Shown: positions 48,625-57,767 of the stretch, in pieces | Layout: each line of letters opens with the position of its first letter | Position numbering within the stretch: position 1 is the first letter of the stretch | Assembly (NCBI RefSeq): GCF_002902985.1 | Contig: NZ_CP026167.1 | Span: forward strand, 3,844,001-3,908,000 | DNA: 64,000 bases | Direction: 5' to 3' | Origin: Leclercia sp. LSNIH1 | GTDB taxonomy: Bacteria > Pseudomonadota > Gammaproteobacteria > Enterobacterales > Enterobacteriaceae | Notes under the pieces: generated by a model | The model's database searches: none | Told to the model about the DNA's origin: nothing | What the model saw: the letters and a program-made list of their open reading frames with translations, nothing else | Program-made: the position numbers and the translations under genes

Positions 48625-49586
48625 GCGCCAACAAAACCCAGGATCGCGTCGAGATTTACCTGAGCGTGTTAATCGCGGTGGTGGTGATTGCGTTCAGCTT
48701 CCTGATACCCTCGGTCTTCTGGTCAGCCGCTAACTTCCAGTCCATTGCCTCGCAAATGCCGATCCTCGGCGTGCTGGCCCTCGCGATGGCGGTGACGATC
48801 CTCACCGGGGGGATCAACCTGTCCATCATCACCACCATGAACGCCTGCGGGCTGGTGATGGCCTGGGTCGCTACCCATTATCCTCCAACCTTCAGCAGCA
48901 TGCTGCTGGTGATTGCCGCCGGGTTAGTCATGGCCCTGGCGATCGGTTCGGTGATTGGATTTTTGGTTGCCGTGGTGCGGGTCTCGCCGATTTTAGCCAC
49001 CCTTGGGATCATGACCCTGCTGAAAGGCATTAATATCCTCATCTCCAAAGGTTCGGCGATCTCTAACTTCCCGGACTATATTCTGGTGATTAACAGCACC
49101 AACATCCTCGGCATCCCGCTGCCGCTGCTGGTCTTTCTGGCGGTGGTGGTCGTACTGTGGGTGATCCTCGAAAAATCCGCCTTCGGGCGCACCCTCTACC
49201 TGATCGGCTCTAACGAGCAGGCGACCCACTACTCCGGGATTAACACCCGTAAAACCCTCATCTGGGTCTATGTGCTCTCCTCGGTGCTGTGCGTGATCGC
49301 CGCCCTGCTGATGATGTCGAAACTCAATTCAGCCAAGGCCTCTTACGGTGAATCTTATCTGCTGGTGTCGATTCTGGCGGCTGTACTGGGCGGGGTAAAT
49401 CCGGATGGAGGCTTCGGTAAAGTCTTTGGCATGGTGATGGCGCTGATCCTGCTCCAGATGCTGGAGAGCGGCCTCAATATTCTGGGCGTGAGCAGCTACA
49501 TCACCATGGCTCTGTGGGGCGGTTTGCTGTTAGCGTTTATTTTCCTGAAAGGGGCGCAGATCTCGCGTCTGTTTGGTAAACCCTGA
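48621..49586 (+). CDS. CUT2-type ABC importer permease 2
   Basis: Second permease of 321 residues with the same fold. It has LTGGINLSIITTMNACG in the early helices, the central loop YLIGSNEQATHYSGINTRK, and LGGVNPDGGFGKVFGMVMALILLQML near the C-terminus. Its ATG overlaps the stop of permease 1 by 4 bp. It is the last gene of the importer, and no kinase, isomerase, aldolase or regulator follows. It converges on a small secreted-protein gene after 6 bp with no clear terminator between. Confidence 0.92.
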   Translation: MSANKTQDRVEIYLSVLIAVVVIAFSFLIPSVFWSAANFQSIASQMPILGVLALAMAVTILTGGINLSIITTMNACGLVMAWVATHYPPTFSSMLLVIAAGLVMALAIGSVIGFLVAVVRVSPILATLGIMTLLKGINILISKGSAISNFPDYILVINSTNILGIPLPLLVFLAVVVVLWVILEKSAFGRTLYLIGSNEQATHYSGINTRKTLIWVYVLSSVLCVIAALLMMSKLNSAKASYGESYLLVSILAAVLGGVNPDGGFGKVFGMVMALILLQMLESGLNILGVSSYITMALWGGLLLAFIFLKGAQISRLFGKP

Positions 49587-49592
49587 TTGCCG

Positions 49593-49775
49593 CTAATTGT
49601 GCTCGCTGCGCCGGTTGGTGTGGTCGTCACTGCGCTGTTTGCCCTGATCATCATCCTGCTTATCATGGCGGATGGGATGGCCGTGGCTGTCATAGATGAT
49701 ATCGTCATCGCCCGCAGCCCAGGCGCATGATGCAGCGAATGTCACTAACGCGGTAATCAAGGTCAGTTTGTTCAT
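49593..49775 (-). CDS. Small secreted acidic/His-rich protein
   Basis: A 60-residue frame with a good signal peptide (MNKLTLITALVTFAASCAWA, cleavage about residue 20). The very hydrophilic mature part is rich in Asp, His, Gln and Arg (GDDDIIYDSHGHPIRHDKQ, then DDDQ...RSDDHTNRR). Secretion to the periplasm is likely, and cation binding is possible from composition. I do not recognise the family. A GAGAGG ribosome-binding sequence precedes the ATG. It lies between the ABC importer and tRNA-Leu. Confidence 0.65.
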   Translation of the reverse strand: MNKLTLITALVTFAASCAWAAGDDDIIYDSHGHPIRHDKQDDDQGKQRSDDHTNRRSEHN

Positions 49776-49925
49776 TTTGAACCTCTCGCGAAATGGTCGT
49801 TATTAGCGAGTACTACCTTTTTACAGAATAGTTATCCGTAACGCGAAGCTGGTCGTAAAGAAAGGTGATTAATTCCGGTGAATACGAGGAAAGTTTGAGA
49901 GGGCGATGAAATTTCAGGCACAAAA

Positions 49926-49945
49926 AAACCACCTTTCGGTGGTTT
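49926..49945 (-). terminator. Terminator of the glyW-cysT-leuZ transcript
   Basis: AAACCACC / GGTGGTTT stem with a 4-base loop, followed on the minus strand by further T residues, about 40 bp after the tRNA-Leu 3' end. Confidence 0.9.
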
Positions 49946-49986
49946 CACGACACTGCTTATTGCTTTGATTATTCTTGTCTTTCCCA

Positions 49987-50073
49987 TGGTAGCCGGAGTG
50001 GGACTTGAACCCACACAGCGCGAACGCCGAGGGATTTTAAATCCCTTGTGTCTACCGATTCCACCATCCGGCC
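49987..50073 (-). tRNA. leuZ: tRNA-Leu (anticodon TAA)
   Basis: An 87-nt class II tRNA on the minus strand with encoded CCA. The anticodon loop contains TTAA in GGGATTTAAAATCCC, a long variable arm follows, and the T-loop reads GGTTCAAGTCC. The acceptor stem pairs GGCCGGA with TCCGGCT. Last of three tRNAs in the order Gly-Cys-Leu, as in E. coli glyW-cysT-leuZ. Confidence 0.97.
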
Positions 50074-50085
50074 TCGGGAAGAAAG

Positions 50086-50159
50086 TGGAGGCGCGTTCCG
50101 GAGTCGAACCGGACTAGACGGATTTGCAATCCGCTACATAACCGCTTTGCTAACGCGCC
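50086..50159 (-). tRNA. cysT: tRNA-Cys (anticodon GCA)
   Basis: A 74-nt tRNA on the minus strand: acceptor GGCGCGT, anticodon loop GGATTGCAAATCC with GCA, T-loop GGTTCGACTCC, 3' end TCCA with encoded CCA. Confidence 0.98.
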
Positions 50160-50210
50160 TTAAATCTTTTGTCTTACGACTGACACCCGCTATTGCGCAT
50201 GTCTTAAATT

Positions 50211-50286
<76 letters not shown>

Positions 50287-50360
50287 ATTTATCAAGTCAT
50301 TATGCTAATCACTTGATTTTGCTATCGACTAACGGGCCGTGCCGTCGTTCGATGCGTTGC

Positions 50361-50388
50361 ATTCTACTTACCTGACGTTTTGAGTCAA
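50361..50388 (-). promoter_or_regulatory. Promoter of the tRNA operon
   Basis: On the minus strand TTGACT, 16 bases, TAGAAT, about 75 bp upstream of tRNA-Gly. It fits a strong sigma-70 promoter with a GC-containing discriminator. Confidence 0.75.
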
Positions 50389-50438
50389 CGTTAATTTTCG
50401 CAAGGATAGATCGTTTGCTGAAAATTGCGCCGAAACGA

Positions 50439-50987
50439 TCACTGATCAAGCAAATCCCCACGCGCGGCGTTCAAATATTGCAACATTGACCACAGCGTCA
50501 GCACCGCCGCGACCATAAACAGGCCAATACCCGCCCACTCTACCCACTCGTTTGGACGCCACAGCATCCATACCAGCGCCGCCATCTGCGCGGTGGTTTT
50601 GACCTTACCGATCCAGGAGACGGCCACGCTGCTGCGTTTACCCAGCTCCGCCATCCACTCGCGCAGGGCAGAGATAATAATCTCACGGGCAATCATGGTT
50701 GCCGCAGGCAGTGTGACCCACCAGCTGTGATAGTGCTCAACCACCAGCACCATGGCGATGGCCACCATCACCTTGTCAGCCACCGGGTCGAGAAACGCGC
50801 CGAAACGGGTGCTTTGATTCCAGCGACGCGCCAGGTAGCCGTCGAACCAGTCAGTGACTGCCGCAACAAAAAAGATAAGTGCACATGCGAAAGGCGCCCA
50901 GACAAATGGCAGATAAAACGCCAGTACGAAGAAAGGAATGAGAACGACGCGGAAAAGCGTCAGCAATGTAGGGATATTTAATCGCAT
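50439..50987 (-). CDS. pgsA: Phosphatidylglycerophosphate synthase PgsA
   Basis: Integral membrane enzyme of 182 residues that makes phosphatidylglycerol phosphate from CDP-diacylglycerol and glycerol-3-phosphate, an essential step to phosphatidylglycerol and cardiolipin. The CDP-alcohol phosphotransferase signature D-G-x2-A-R-x8-G-x3-D-x3-D is seen in [20 protein letters not shown] then PVAD (about residues 47-71). Four to five hydrophobic helices. It follows uvrC by 56 bp and precedes the tRNA cluster, as in E. coli. Confidence 0.98.
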   Translation of the reverse strand: MRLNIPTLLTLFRVVLIPFFVLAFYLPFVWAPFACALIFFVAAVTDWFDGYLARRWNQSTRFGAFLDPVADKVMVAIAMVLVVEHYHSWWVTLPAATMIAREIIISALREWMAELGKRSSVAVSWIGKVKTTAQMAALVWMLWRPNEWVEWAGIGLFMVAAVLTLWSMLQYLNAARGDLLDQ

Positions 50988-51043
50988 AGTGACGGTAACT
51001 GTTTGTTGTCAGTAATTATTAGCCCTATGTTGCTACAGAGCCC

Positions 51044-52876
51044 TCAATGTTTCAACGAGTAGTAGATCTTTTCTGCCAGCCCTTGCGAAATACCTGGCAC
51101 TTTTGCAATTTCCTCTACGCTGGCGTTGAGTAATCCTTGCAAACCGCCCATATATTTCAGCAACATCTGGCGACGTTTTGGCCCGACCCCTTCGATCGTT
51201 TCCAGAGTGCTGGTATTTTTCACCTTTGCCCGTTTTTTACGGTGACCGCTAATGGCGTGATCGTGCGACTCATCGCGAATATGCTGGATCACATGGAGCG
51301 CAGGCGAGTCCGGCGGCAGGCTAAAGCCCTCCCCTTCCGGCTCAAGGAACAGCGTCTCCAGCCCGGCTTTACGATCGGTGCCTTTCGCCACGCCCAGCAG
51401 CAGCGGATGATGCTTATCCCAGCTTACATCCAGTTCAGCAAAAACGGATTTTGCCTGGGCGAGCTGGCCTTTACCACCATCAATCAGGATAAGGTCCGGG
51501 ATCTTACTCTCTTCAATAGCTTTACCATAGCGACGGCGCAGCACCTGGTTCATGGCTGCGTAATCGTCACCGGGAGTGATATCCGTAATGTTGTAGCGCC
51601 GGTACTCCGCCCGCAGCGGTCCGTTAGCATCAAATACCACACAGGAGGCCACCGTCTGCTCCCCCATCGTGTGGCTGATGTCGAAACACTCCATCCGTTT
51701 CACTTCCGGCAGCTTAAGCACGGTTGCCAGCGCGATAAGACGCTGATGGACAGTCGACTGCTGCGACAGTTTGGTGGTCAATGCCGTTGCCGCATTGGTG
51801 CGCGCCAGCTTGAGGTAGCGGGCACGATCGCCGCGCGGTTTAGTCTGGACGTTAACCCGGCGTCCCGCCAGCTCCGACAGCGAATCTGACAGCAGCGTTT
51901 TATCGCTGAGATTAAAATCGAGCAAAATTTCCGACGGCAGGGTTCGCATCTGGCTGCCCTGCAAATAGAACTGGCCGACAAAGGTCTCGACCACTTCACC
52001 CAGTTCGGTACCGCCCGGCACTTTCGGGAAATAGCTGCGGCTGCCCAGCACCTTACCCTGGCGGATAAAGAGCACATGCACGCAGGCCATGCCCGCATCA
52101 AACGACACGCCAATCACGTCCAGGTCATCGCCGGTATTAGAGACAAACTGTTTTTCCGTGACCCGTCGTACCGCCTGGATCTGATCGCGGATCCGCGCCG
52201 CCTCTTCAAAGTTCAGCGCCTGGCTGGCCTTCTCCATACGGGCGATAAGCTGGTTCAGCACCTGATCGTCTTTACCGGCCAGGAACAGGCGCACATATTC
52301 TACCTGCTGTGCGTACTCCTCTTCGCTGACCAGCCCTTCCACACAGGGCCCGAGGCAACGACCAATCTGATACTGCAGACAAGGGCGAGAGCGGTTGCGA
52401 TAGACGCTGTTTTCGCACTGGCGAATCGGGAATATCTTCTGCAGCAGCGCCAGCGTTTCCCGCACGGCGTAGCCGTTAGGGAACGGGCCGAAATACTCAC
52501 CTTTCGCATGTTTGGCACCGCGATGGGTAGCCAGACGTGGATGGGTATCGCTGCTGAGAAAAATAAACGGGTAGGATTTGTCATCGCGCAGCAGCACGTT
52601 ATAACGCGGCTGGTAGAGCTTAATGTAGTTATGCTCCAGCAACAGCGCTTCGGTCTCTGTGTGGGTCACAGTGACGTCGATCTGCTGGATCTGAGCGACC
52701 AGCGCTTCAGTTTTGCGGGAGGCAAGATTGCTGCGGAAATAGCTGGAAAGACGCTTCTTAAGATCTTTCGCTTTACCGACGTAGATAACCGTCCCGCCTG
52801 CGTCATACATCCGGTAGACGCCTGGCTGGCTGGTGACGGTTTTCAGGAAAGCACTGGAATCAAACACTTCACTCAC
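51044..52876 (-). CDS. uvrC: Excinuclease ABC subunit UvrC
   Basis: Dual-incision nuclease of nucleotide-excision repair, 610 residues. Domains in order: GIY-YIG (residues 16-94; [21 protein letters not shown]), a cysteine-rich segment (QCENS...[15 protein letters not shown]), UVR/UvrB-binding motif (about 204-239), RNase H-like endonuclease ([31 protein letters not shown]) and C-terminal helix-hairpin-helix repeats ([19 protein letters not shown]). Its start overlaps the uvrY stop by 4 bp, as in E. coli. Confidence 0.98.
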   Translation of the reverse strand: MSEVFDSSAFLKTVTSQPGVYRMYDAGGTVIYVGKAKDLKKRLSSYFRSNLASRKTEALVAQIQQIDVTVTHTETEALLLEHNYIKLYQPRYNVLLRDDKSYPFIFLSSDTHPRLATHRGAKHAKGEYFGPFPNGYAVRETLALLQKIFPIRQCENSVYRNRSRPCLQYQIGRCLGPCVEGLVSEEEYAQQVEYVRLFLAGKDDQVLNQLIARMEKASQALNFEEAARIRDQIQAVRRVTEKQFVSNTGDDLDVIGVSFDAGMACVHVLFIRQGKVLGSRSYFPKVPGGTELGEVVETFVGQFYLQGSQMRTLPSEILLDFNLSDKTLLSDSLSELAGRRVNVQTKPRGDRARYLKLARTNAATALTTKLSQQSTVHQRLIALATVLKLPEVKRMECFDISHTMGEQTVASCVVFDANGPLRAEYRRYNITDITPGDDYAAMNQVLRRRYGKAIEESKIPDLILIDGGKGQLAQAKSVFAELDVSWDKHHPLLLGVAKGTDRKAGLETLFLEPEGEGFSLPPDSPALHVIQHIRDESHDHAISGHRKKRAKVKNTSTLETIEGVGPKRRQMLLKYMGGLQGLLNASVEEIAKVPGISQGLAEKIYYSLKH

Positions 52877-53529
52877 TGACTAATTAGGGTCTCGGCATTG
52901 CACAGACCATGACGGATGGCCAGATGAGTGAGTTCGACATCGCCATGAATGTTCAGCTTACTGAACATACGGTAGCGGTAGCTGTTCACCGTTTTTGGGC
53001 TGAGATTAAGCTGCTCAGAGATCTCATTCACCTTCTGGCCTTTGGTAATCATCAGCATAATCTGCAATTCGCGCTCAGACAAACTGGCAAACGGTGATTC
53101 GGTCTTTTCTGGTTCAATCTGGCTGAGCGCCATTTGCTGCGCGATATCAGAAGCGATATAGCGCTGCCCGGAATAGACAGAACGGATAGCATTAACCACT
53201 TCCTGAGGGGCTGCGCCCTTGCTCAGGTAGCCCGCGGCGCCCGCCTGCATCACTTTTGCAGGAAGAGGATTTTCAGTGTGAACCGTCAGCATGATCACTT
53301 TGGTATCAACCCAGGCGCGCGCGATTTTACGCGTTGCTTCAAGGCCGCCAATACCGGGCATGTTCATGTCCATCAGGACAACATCAGCACTATTCGTCCG
53401 GCACCATTTGACGGCATCTTCACCGCAGCAGGCCTCGCCAGCAACTTTTATACCTTTAATATCTTCAAGAATGCGTCGTATCCCTGCGCGCACCAGTTCG
53501 TGGTCATCAACAAGAAGGACGTTGATCAA
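52873..53529 (-). CDS. uvrY: Response regulator UvrY (BarA/UvrY system)
   Basis: FixJ/NarL-type regulator of 218 residues: receiver domain with phospho-acceptor Asp54 ([10 protein letters not shown]) and conserved Lys (GYLSKGAAP), then a LuxR helix-turn-helix ([16 protein letters not shown]...[19 protein letters not shown], about 145-205). Phosphorylated by BarA, it activates the CsrB/CsrC RNAs and so counteracts CsrA, which stabilises flhDC mRNA. The gene thus links indirectly to the flagellar genes of this window. It is coupled to uvrC by a 4-bp overlap. Confidence 0.97.
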   Translation of the reverse strand: MINVLLVDDHELVRAGIRRILEDIKGIKVAGEACCGEDAVKWCRTNSADVVLMDMNMPGIGGLEATRKIARAWVDTKVIMLTVHTENPLPAKVMQAGAAGYLSKGAAPQEVVNAIRSVYSGQRYIASDIAQQMALSQIEPEKTESPFASLSERELQIMLMITKGQKVNEISEQLNLSPKTVNSYRYRMFSKLNIHGDVELTHLAIRHGLCNAETLISQ

Positions 53530-54001
53530 AGGAAATTCTCCAGAATAGGGATAACGCTACAGACAGTTAATTCGGCTCATATTAACGTTTTTTATCGCAA
53601 ACTGAAAACGTTAAAAAATGCAGGCCTTCGTTATAACTCTCTTTTTTGGAAATTAACTTGTACATCAACTGGAAACGGAAGCCTTGCGCCATGCGGCTTA
53701 GGCATCATTTTTTAGGCTAATGTTTTCAAAAATTTACAGATTTGAGAGGCTATTTTCTTATTGTTAAAATACCACACGTAATTTTGTAACAATAATTAAC
53801 CTGTTAACTACCTTAGTTAAACAATTACCCTGCGCTTAACGCCTTAAAAGTGTAGGGCGAACGGTCATTCAATTAAATAACCAAACCGGCTAAAAGTACA
53901 AAAAACAAGCACTGCGTTTTTTTTTAAGGCTTGTGGTATACTCCGCCGCCTTGAACTTTGAACTATGCGCTCAAGCGCCGTTTTTATCATGAGGAAAATA
54001 A
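53530..54001. promoter_or_regulatory. uvrY-yecF divergent intergenic region
   Basis: About 470 bp without a gene, AT-rich. A TGG-TATACT extended -10 (53937-53942) suits the yecF promoter. A T9 tract lies just upstream (53917-53925). The uvrY promoter must lie near 53550-53700, but no clear elements were singled out. No RNA gene was recognised. Confidence 0.5.
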
Positions 54002-54226
54002 ATGAGCACACCTGATTTTGCCACTGCTGAGAATAATCAAGAACTGGCACAGGAAGTCTCCTGTCTGAAATCTCTGTTGACCCTGATGCTGCAGGCAATG
54101 GGCCAGGCGGATGCCGGTCGTGTGATCATTAAGATGGAACGCCAGATTGCGCAGATGGAAGACCAGGCTCAGGCTGAGGTATTTTCCAGCACCGTTAAGC
54201 AAATCAAGCAAGCTTACCGTCAATAA
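54002..54226 (+). CDS. yecF: YecF (DUF2594) family protein
   Basis: Protein of 74 residues, very similar in recall to E. coli YecF ([59 protein letters not shown]). It is cytoplasmic and predicted helical or coiled coil. Function unknown; in E. coli the gene neighbours uvrY and sdiA. It starts after a GAGGAAAATAA leader and ends before a bidirectional terminator shared with sdiA. Confidence 0.95.
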   Translation: MSTPDFATAENNQELAQEVSCLKSLLTLMLQAMGQADAGRVIIKMERQIAQMEDQAQAEVFSSTVKQIKQAYRQ

Positions 54227-54231
54227 AACAA

Positions 54232-54262
54232 AAACGGCTGAAAGCAGTGCATTCAGCCGTTT
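54232..54262. terminator. Terminator between yecF and sdiA
   Basis: AAACGGCTGAA / TTCAGCCGTTT perfect 11-bp stem with a 9-base loop, lying between the convergent stops of yecF and sdiA. Confidence 0.85.
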
Positions 54263-54292
54263 ACTCGTCTGCCACGCAGAACTGAAGTGTAG

Positions 54293-55015
54293 TCAGATAA
54301 TGCCCGTCGCTGCCGCATAGCAGGCTATTTGCGTTTTATTCGGCGCATTGAATTTCTTCTGCATATTCTTCTGGTGGAAGTTCACCGTGTTTTCAGAGAT
54401 AGAGAGAATAATCGCTATTTCTGCTGAGGTTTTGCCTTCCGCTGTCCATTTCAGGATCTCCTTTTCGCGCTTGCTGAATTTCATCTCGGGTGGCATCACC
54501 ATTTCATGCTCCAGGCGTAGCAGCGTGGTCAAGGCCATGTGCACCAGCATTTGCAGACGCAACTCAACCACTTCATTCGCCATCATATTAACCGACAGGC
54601 TGGTGCTGGAGACCGACAGGAACCCCATCGCATGATTAGGCAGCATCAGACACTGGGTGATCCCTTTGCGCAGGCCGTGGTCGCGCGCGCCGTCCCATAA
54701 GGATTGCGCTTCGGCGAATAAGGCGTCGTTCCAGGGTAAGTGCCCGTGGACGAAATTCTCGGGTTTCAGCACAGGATCGATGGTGAAATAATTTTCCGCC
54801 AGATAGTGCGCCATCCACTGTTGCGGATAGGTTGAATGCACCGAGACTTTCGGTCGGGTAAACGGTACCGGATGACGGACGCAGAGAGCAAAATACTCAT
54901 AACCCAGGCTCTGAGTTTGACGCTGAAGTTCGGGATATACCTCGCTGGCGGATGTCATCTCCTGAAAACGGAGATAGCACTCCCGTCGCCATGTAAAAAA
55001 GTCTAAATCCTTCAT
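54293..55015 (-). CDS. sdiA: LuxR-type quorum-sensing regulator SdiA
   Basis: LuxR solo of 240 residues: an N-terminal acyl-homoserine-lactone-binding domain (conserved Tyr63, Trp67 and Asp80 in YPQQWMAHYLAENYFTIDP) and a C-terminal GerE helix-turn-helix (FSKREKEILKWTAEGKTSAEIAIILSISENTVNFH; about 170-235). It senses AHLs made by other species, since no luxI is present in the window. It is upstream of the cystine-transport genes on the same strand, with a 220-bp gap. Confidence 0.97.
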   Translation of the reverse strand: MKDLDFFTWRRECYLRFQEMTSASEVYPELQRQTQSLGYEYFALCVRHPVPFTRPKVSVHSTYPQQWMAHYLAENYFTIDPVLKPENFVHGHLPWNDALFAEAQSLWDGARDHGLRKGITQCLMLPNHAMGFLSVSSTSLSVNMMANEVVELRLQMLVHMALTTLLRLEHEMVMPPEMKFSKREKEILKWTAEGKTSAEIAIILSISENTVNFHQKNMQKKFNAPNKTQIACYAAATGII

Positions 55016-55235
55016 ACCAAGTGAATGAAGCCCCTGTAAAGATAATCATTATTATGATTTCTTAAATTAACACATAAATCTTATTTATATGTATAAAATA
55101 TCGACCCTGAGGTAATTATCTACAGATTTTATGCACTTAGGGGGTTTGTGGCGGGATAAAATCGCGGGACCATTCATTTCAGGGATGAATATTTTGCTCC
55201 GGAGATTAATTCCGGAGCAATTAAAAGCAAATATG

Positions 55236-55988
55236 CTATTGCATCAGGAATTTCTCAAGGAATTGCCGGGTACGGGGCTGCTGAGGATCGGCAAACAGCG
55301 CTTTCGCCGGCCCCTGCTCCACAATACGTCCCTGATCCATAAAAATCGCCCTGTCTGCCACATCGCGGGCAAAGCTCATCTCATGGGTGACAATGACCAT
55401 AGTACGTTTCTCCTGTGCCAGCTGGCGAATGGCATTCAGCACCTCCCCCACCAGCTCCGGATCCAGGGCTGAGGTCGGTTCATCAAACAGGATCACATCA
55501 GGACGCATTGCCAGCGCGCGGGCAATCGCCACACGCTGCTGCTGTCCACCGGAGAGACGGCGCGGGTAACTGCCCTCTTTCCCGGAAAGCCCCACTTTTG
55601 CCAGTAACTCCCGGGCACGGGCTGTGGCCTCCTCTTTGGGTTCGCCTTTGACAATTACCGGCCCTTCAATAATGTTTTCCAGCACCGTGCGATGGGGAAA
55701 CAGATTGAAGCTCTGGAAGACAAAGCCGACGTGCTGACGCAGACGACGAATCAGCCCCTTTTGCTGACCCAGCGACTTACCGGTATCAATGGTGATATCA
55801 CCCACGCGAATGGTGCCGGCTTCCGGATGCTCCAGCAGGTTGATACTGCGCAGCAGCGTGGTTTTACCGGACCCGCTGGGCCCGATAATCGCCACCACTT
55901 CGCCCTCCTGCACTTCCAGGTCGATACCGTGCAGCACCGTCTGGCCGTGAAATTTCTTCACCAGGTTTTTAACGTCGATAGCACTCAT
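55236..55988 (-). CDS. tcyN: L-cystine ABC transporter ATP-binding protein TcyN/YecC
   Basis: Polar amino-acid ABC ATPase of 250 residues: Walker A GPSGSGKTT, Q-loop FVFQSFNLFPH, signature LSGGQQQRVAIARAL, Walker B VILFDEPTSALD and H-loop VTHE. With TcyL (YecS) and FliY (TcyJ) it imports cystine and diaminopimelate-like compounds. Its ATG overlaps the tcyL stop by 4 bp. The gene is last of the run fliY-dcyD-tcyL-tcyN. Confidence 0.97.
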   Translation of the reverse strand: MSAIDVKNLVKKFHGQTVLHGIDLEVQEGEVVAIIGPSGSGKTTLLRSINLLEHPEAGTIRVGDITIDTGKSLGQQKGLIRRLRQHVGFVFQSFNLFPHRTVLENIIEGPVIVKGEPKEEATARARELLAKVGLSGKEGSYPRRLSGGQQQRVAIARALAMRPDVILFDEPTSALDPELVGEVLNAIRQLAQEKRTMVIVTHEMSFARDVADRAIFMDQGRIVEQGPAKALFADPQQPRTRQFLEKFLMQ

Positions 55989-56653
55989 TTCGGATCACGC
56001 TCCTGGCGGTTAAGCTGGTTTTCAAAATAGTTTTGCAGCGCGGACAGCACGGTTGCCATGATCCAGTAGATCAGCGAGGCAGCCAGATACATGGTAAAGA
56101 CCTCCAGCGTGCGCGAGGTGATCAACTGCGCCTGGCGGAACAGCTCCGGCACCTGAATGGTGGCCGCCAGCGAGGTGTCTTTTACCAGACTGATAAAGCT
56201 GTTGCTGAGCGGTGGCAGGGCCACGCGCGCGGCCTGCGGCAGGATGGCCCGGCGCAGGGTCTGCCACGGCGTCATCCCGATACTGGCTGCAGCTTCCCAC
56301 TGGCCTTTGTCGATGGAGGAGATGGCTGCACGCAGGGTTTCCGCCGCATAGGCAGCAGTATTAAGCGACAGGCCGATCATTGCCGCCGGGATGGGATCCA
56401 GCTCAATACCAAATTGCGGCAGGCCGTAGTAAATCATGAACAGCTGGGCAATTAGCGGCGTGCCGCGGAAGATGGAAATATAAAAACGCGCCAGCCAGCG
56501 CACGGGCAGCAGAGGCGACATGCGCATCAACGCCAGCACAAAGCCCAGCACCAGACCGAAAAACATCCCGCCAATACTCAGCTGCAGCGTAAATACGGCG
56601 CCTTTCAGCAGGAAGGGCAACGAATCAATCACCAGTTGGATACTTTCTTGCAT
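55985..56653 (-). CDS. tcyL: L-cystine ABC transporter permease TcyL/YecS
   Basis: HisMQ-type inner-membrane permease of 222 residues with three to five helices. The EAA-like loop EAAASIGMTPWQTLRRAILPQAAR lies at about residues 130-153, followed by PPLSNSFISLVKDTSLA. It forms the channel for cystine import with TcyN and FliY. It follows dcyD by 21 bp and overlaps tcyN by 4 bp. Confidence 0.97.
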   Translation of the reverse strand: MQESIQLVIDSLPFLLKGAVFTLQLSIGGMFFGLVLGFVLALMRMSPLLPVRWLARFYISIFRGTPLIAQLFMIYYGLPQFGIELDPIPAAMIGLSLNTAAYAAETLRAAISSIDKGQWEAAASIGMTPWQTLRRAILPQAARVALPPLSNSFISLVKDTSLAATIQVPELFRQAQLITSRTLEVFTMYLAASLIYWIMATVLSALQNYFENQLNRQERDPK

Positions 56654-56674
56654 TATGATTTTTCTGCCTGTGAT

Positions 56675-57661
56675 TTAGACATGAGGATGGTAGGCAAAGA
56701 GAGCGGGCGCCCCGCCAGTATGAATAAACAGAATCGGGCCTTCATCTTTAAAGCGTTTCCGTTCGATTCCGTCAATAAGCCCGGCCATAGCTTTGCCGGT
56801 ATAGACCGGATCCAGCAAAATCCCTTCAAGACGCGCCAGCAGCTTCACCGCCTCGGTCCCCTCATCATTAGGCGTGCCGTAGCCCGGCGCGAAATAGTCA
56901 TCCCACAGCACGATATCCGCCTTTGCGCTCACCTCCAGCTGCTGTGCCACCGCCTGTTGCAACGACACTACCTTCGGTTTTTGATCGGCTACGCTGCGCG
57001 ATACGGTGACGCCAATCAGTTCAACCTCCGGCATCAGCTGCTCAAGCCCGACCGCCAGCCCGGCATGGGTGCCTGCACTGCCGGAGGCCACCACCACCGA
57101 GGAGAGACCGACCGTGCCCTCACACTGCTGGGCAATCTCCAGGGCGCTTTCGACGTAGCCCAGCGCACCCAGCGCATTCGAACCGCCAACCGGGATCACA
57201 TACGGGCGAAAACCCTGGGCTTCAACGCGGGTCGCCAGCGCATTCAGCTGCGCCACGGGATCGGTCAGCGCATCGCACATCTCTATCTGTACATTGAACA
57301 GATCCAGCAGTAGACGGTTGCCGTTGCTGAGATAATTTTCCGCCTTTGTGCCAATCGGGTTTTCCAGCAGGGCGATACAGTGCAGCCCCAGCTTTGCCGC
57401 GACGGCAGCGGTCTGGCGAACATGGTTCGACTGGATAGCGCCTGCTGTGATCAGCGTGTCGGCCCCTTCACGCAGCGCATCCGCCGCGAGGAACTCCAGC
57501 TTGCGCAGTTTGTTGCCCCCCATTGCTATGGGCGTCACGTCATCACGTTTGATAAGGATGTCGCGCCCCAGGTAATCCGATAAGCGCGGCAAATACTCCA
57601 GCGGCGTCGGCGCGCCGATAAACTCCAGGCGCGGAAAACGCGTCAGGTTCTGTAATGACAT
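56675..57661 (-). CDS. dcyD: D-cysteine desulfhydrase DcyD
   Basis: PLP-dependent fold-type II enzyme of 328 residues that breaks D-cysteine into pyruvate, sulfide and ammonia. The PLP lysine lies in [18 protein letters not shown] (about residues 48-52), with [15 protein letters not shown] downstream and the phosphate-binding [10 protein letters not shown] loop. The start [16 protein letters not shown] matches E. coli length; the preceding in-frame codons cross the fliY terminator. It sits between fliY and tcyL, consistent with catabolism of imported D-cystine. Confidence 0.97.
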   Translation of the reverse strand: MSLQNLTRFPRLEFIGAPTPLEYLPRLSDYLGRDILIKRDDVTPIAMGGNKLRKLEFLAADALREGADTLITAGAIQSNHVRQTAAVAAKLGLHCIALLENPIGTKAENYLSNGNRLLLDLFNVQIEMCDALTDPVAQLNALATRVEAQGFRPYVIPVGGSNALGALGYVESALEIAQQCEGTVGLSSVVVASGSAGTHAGLAVGLEQLMPEVELIGVTVSRSVADQKPKVVSLQQAVAQQLEVSAKADIVLWDDYFAPGYGTPNDEGTEAVKLLARLEGILLDPVYTGKAMAGLIDGIERKRFKDEGPILFIHTGGAPALFAYHPHV

Positions 57662-57724
57662 GAAAACCTCCATAACCCTGTCTAAGTCTGATTTTTTTAT
57701 TATGCACGTTGATGGCGAGGAAAT

Positions 57725-57755
57725 AAAAAAGGCGCTTATCAAAGCGCCTTTTTTT
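57725..57755 (-). terminator. Terminator/attenuator between fliY and dcyD
   Basis: AAAAAAGGCGCTT / AAGCGCCTTTTTT stem with a 4-base loop, just after the fliY stop. The U-run on the minus strand suggests strong termination, leaving dcyD-tcyLN at lower level or with its own promoter. Confidence 0.92.
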
Positions 57756-57767
57756 TCAGTCAACTGC

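Noticed and set aside
49987-50073. Possible phage/island attachment site at the tRNA-Leu 3' end
   Set aside because: No integrase gene and no second copy of the tRNA 3' end was found near yecA, so an att site cannot be supported.
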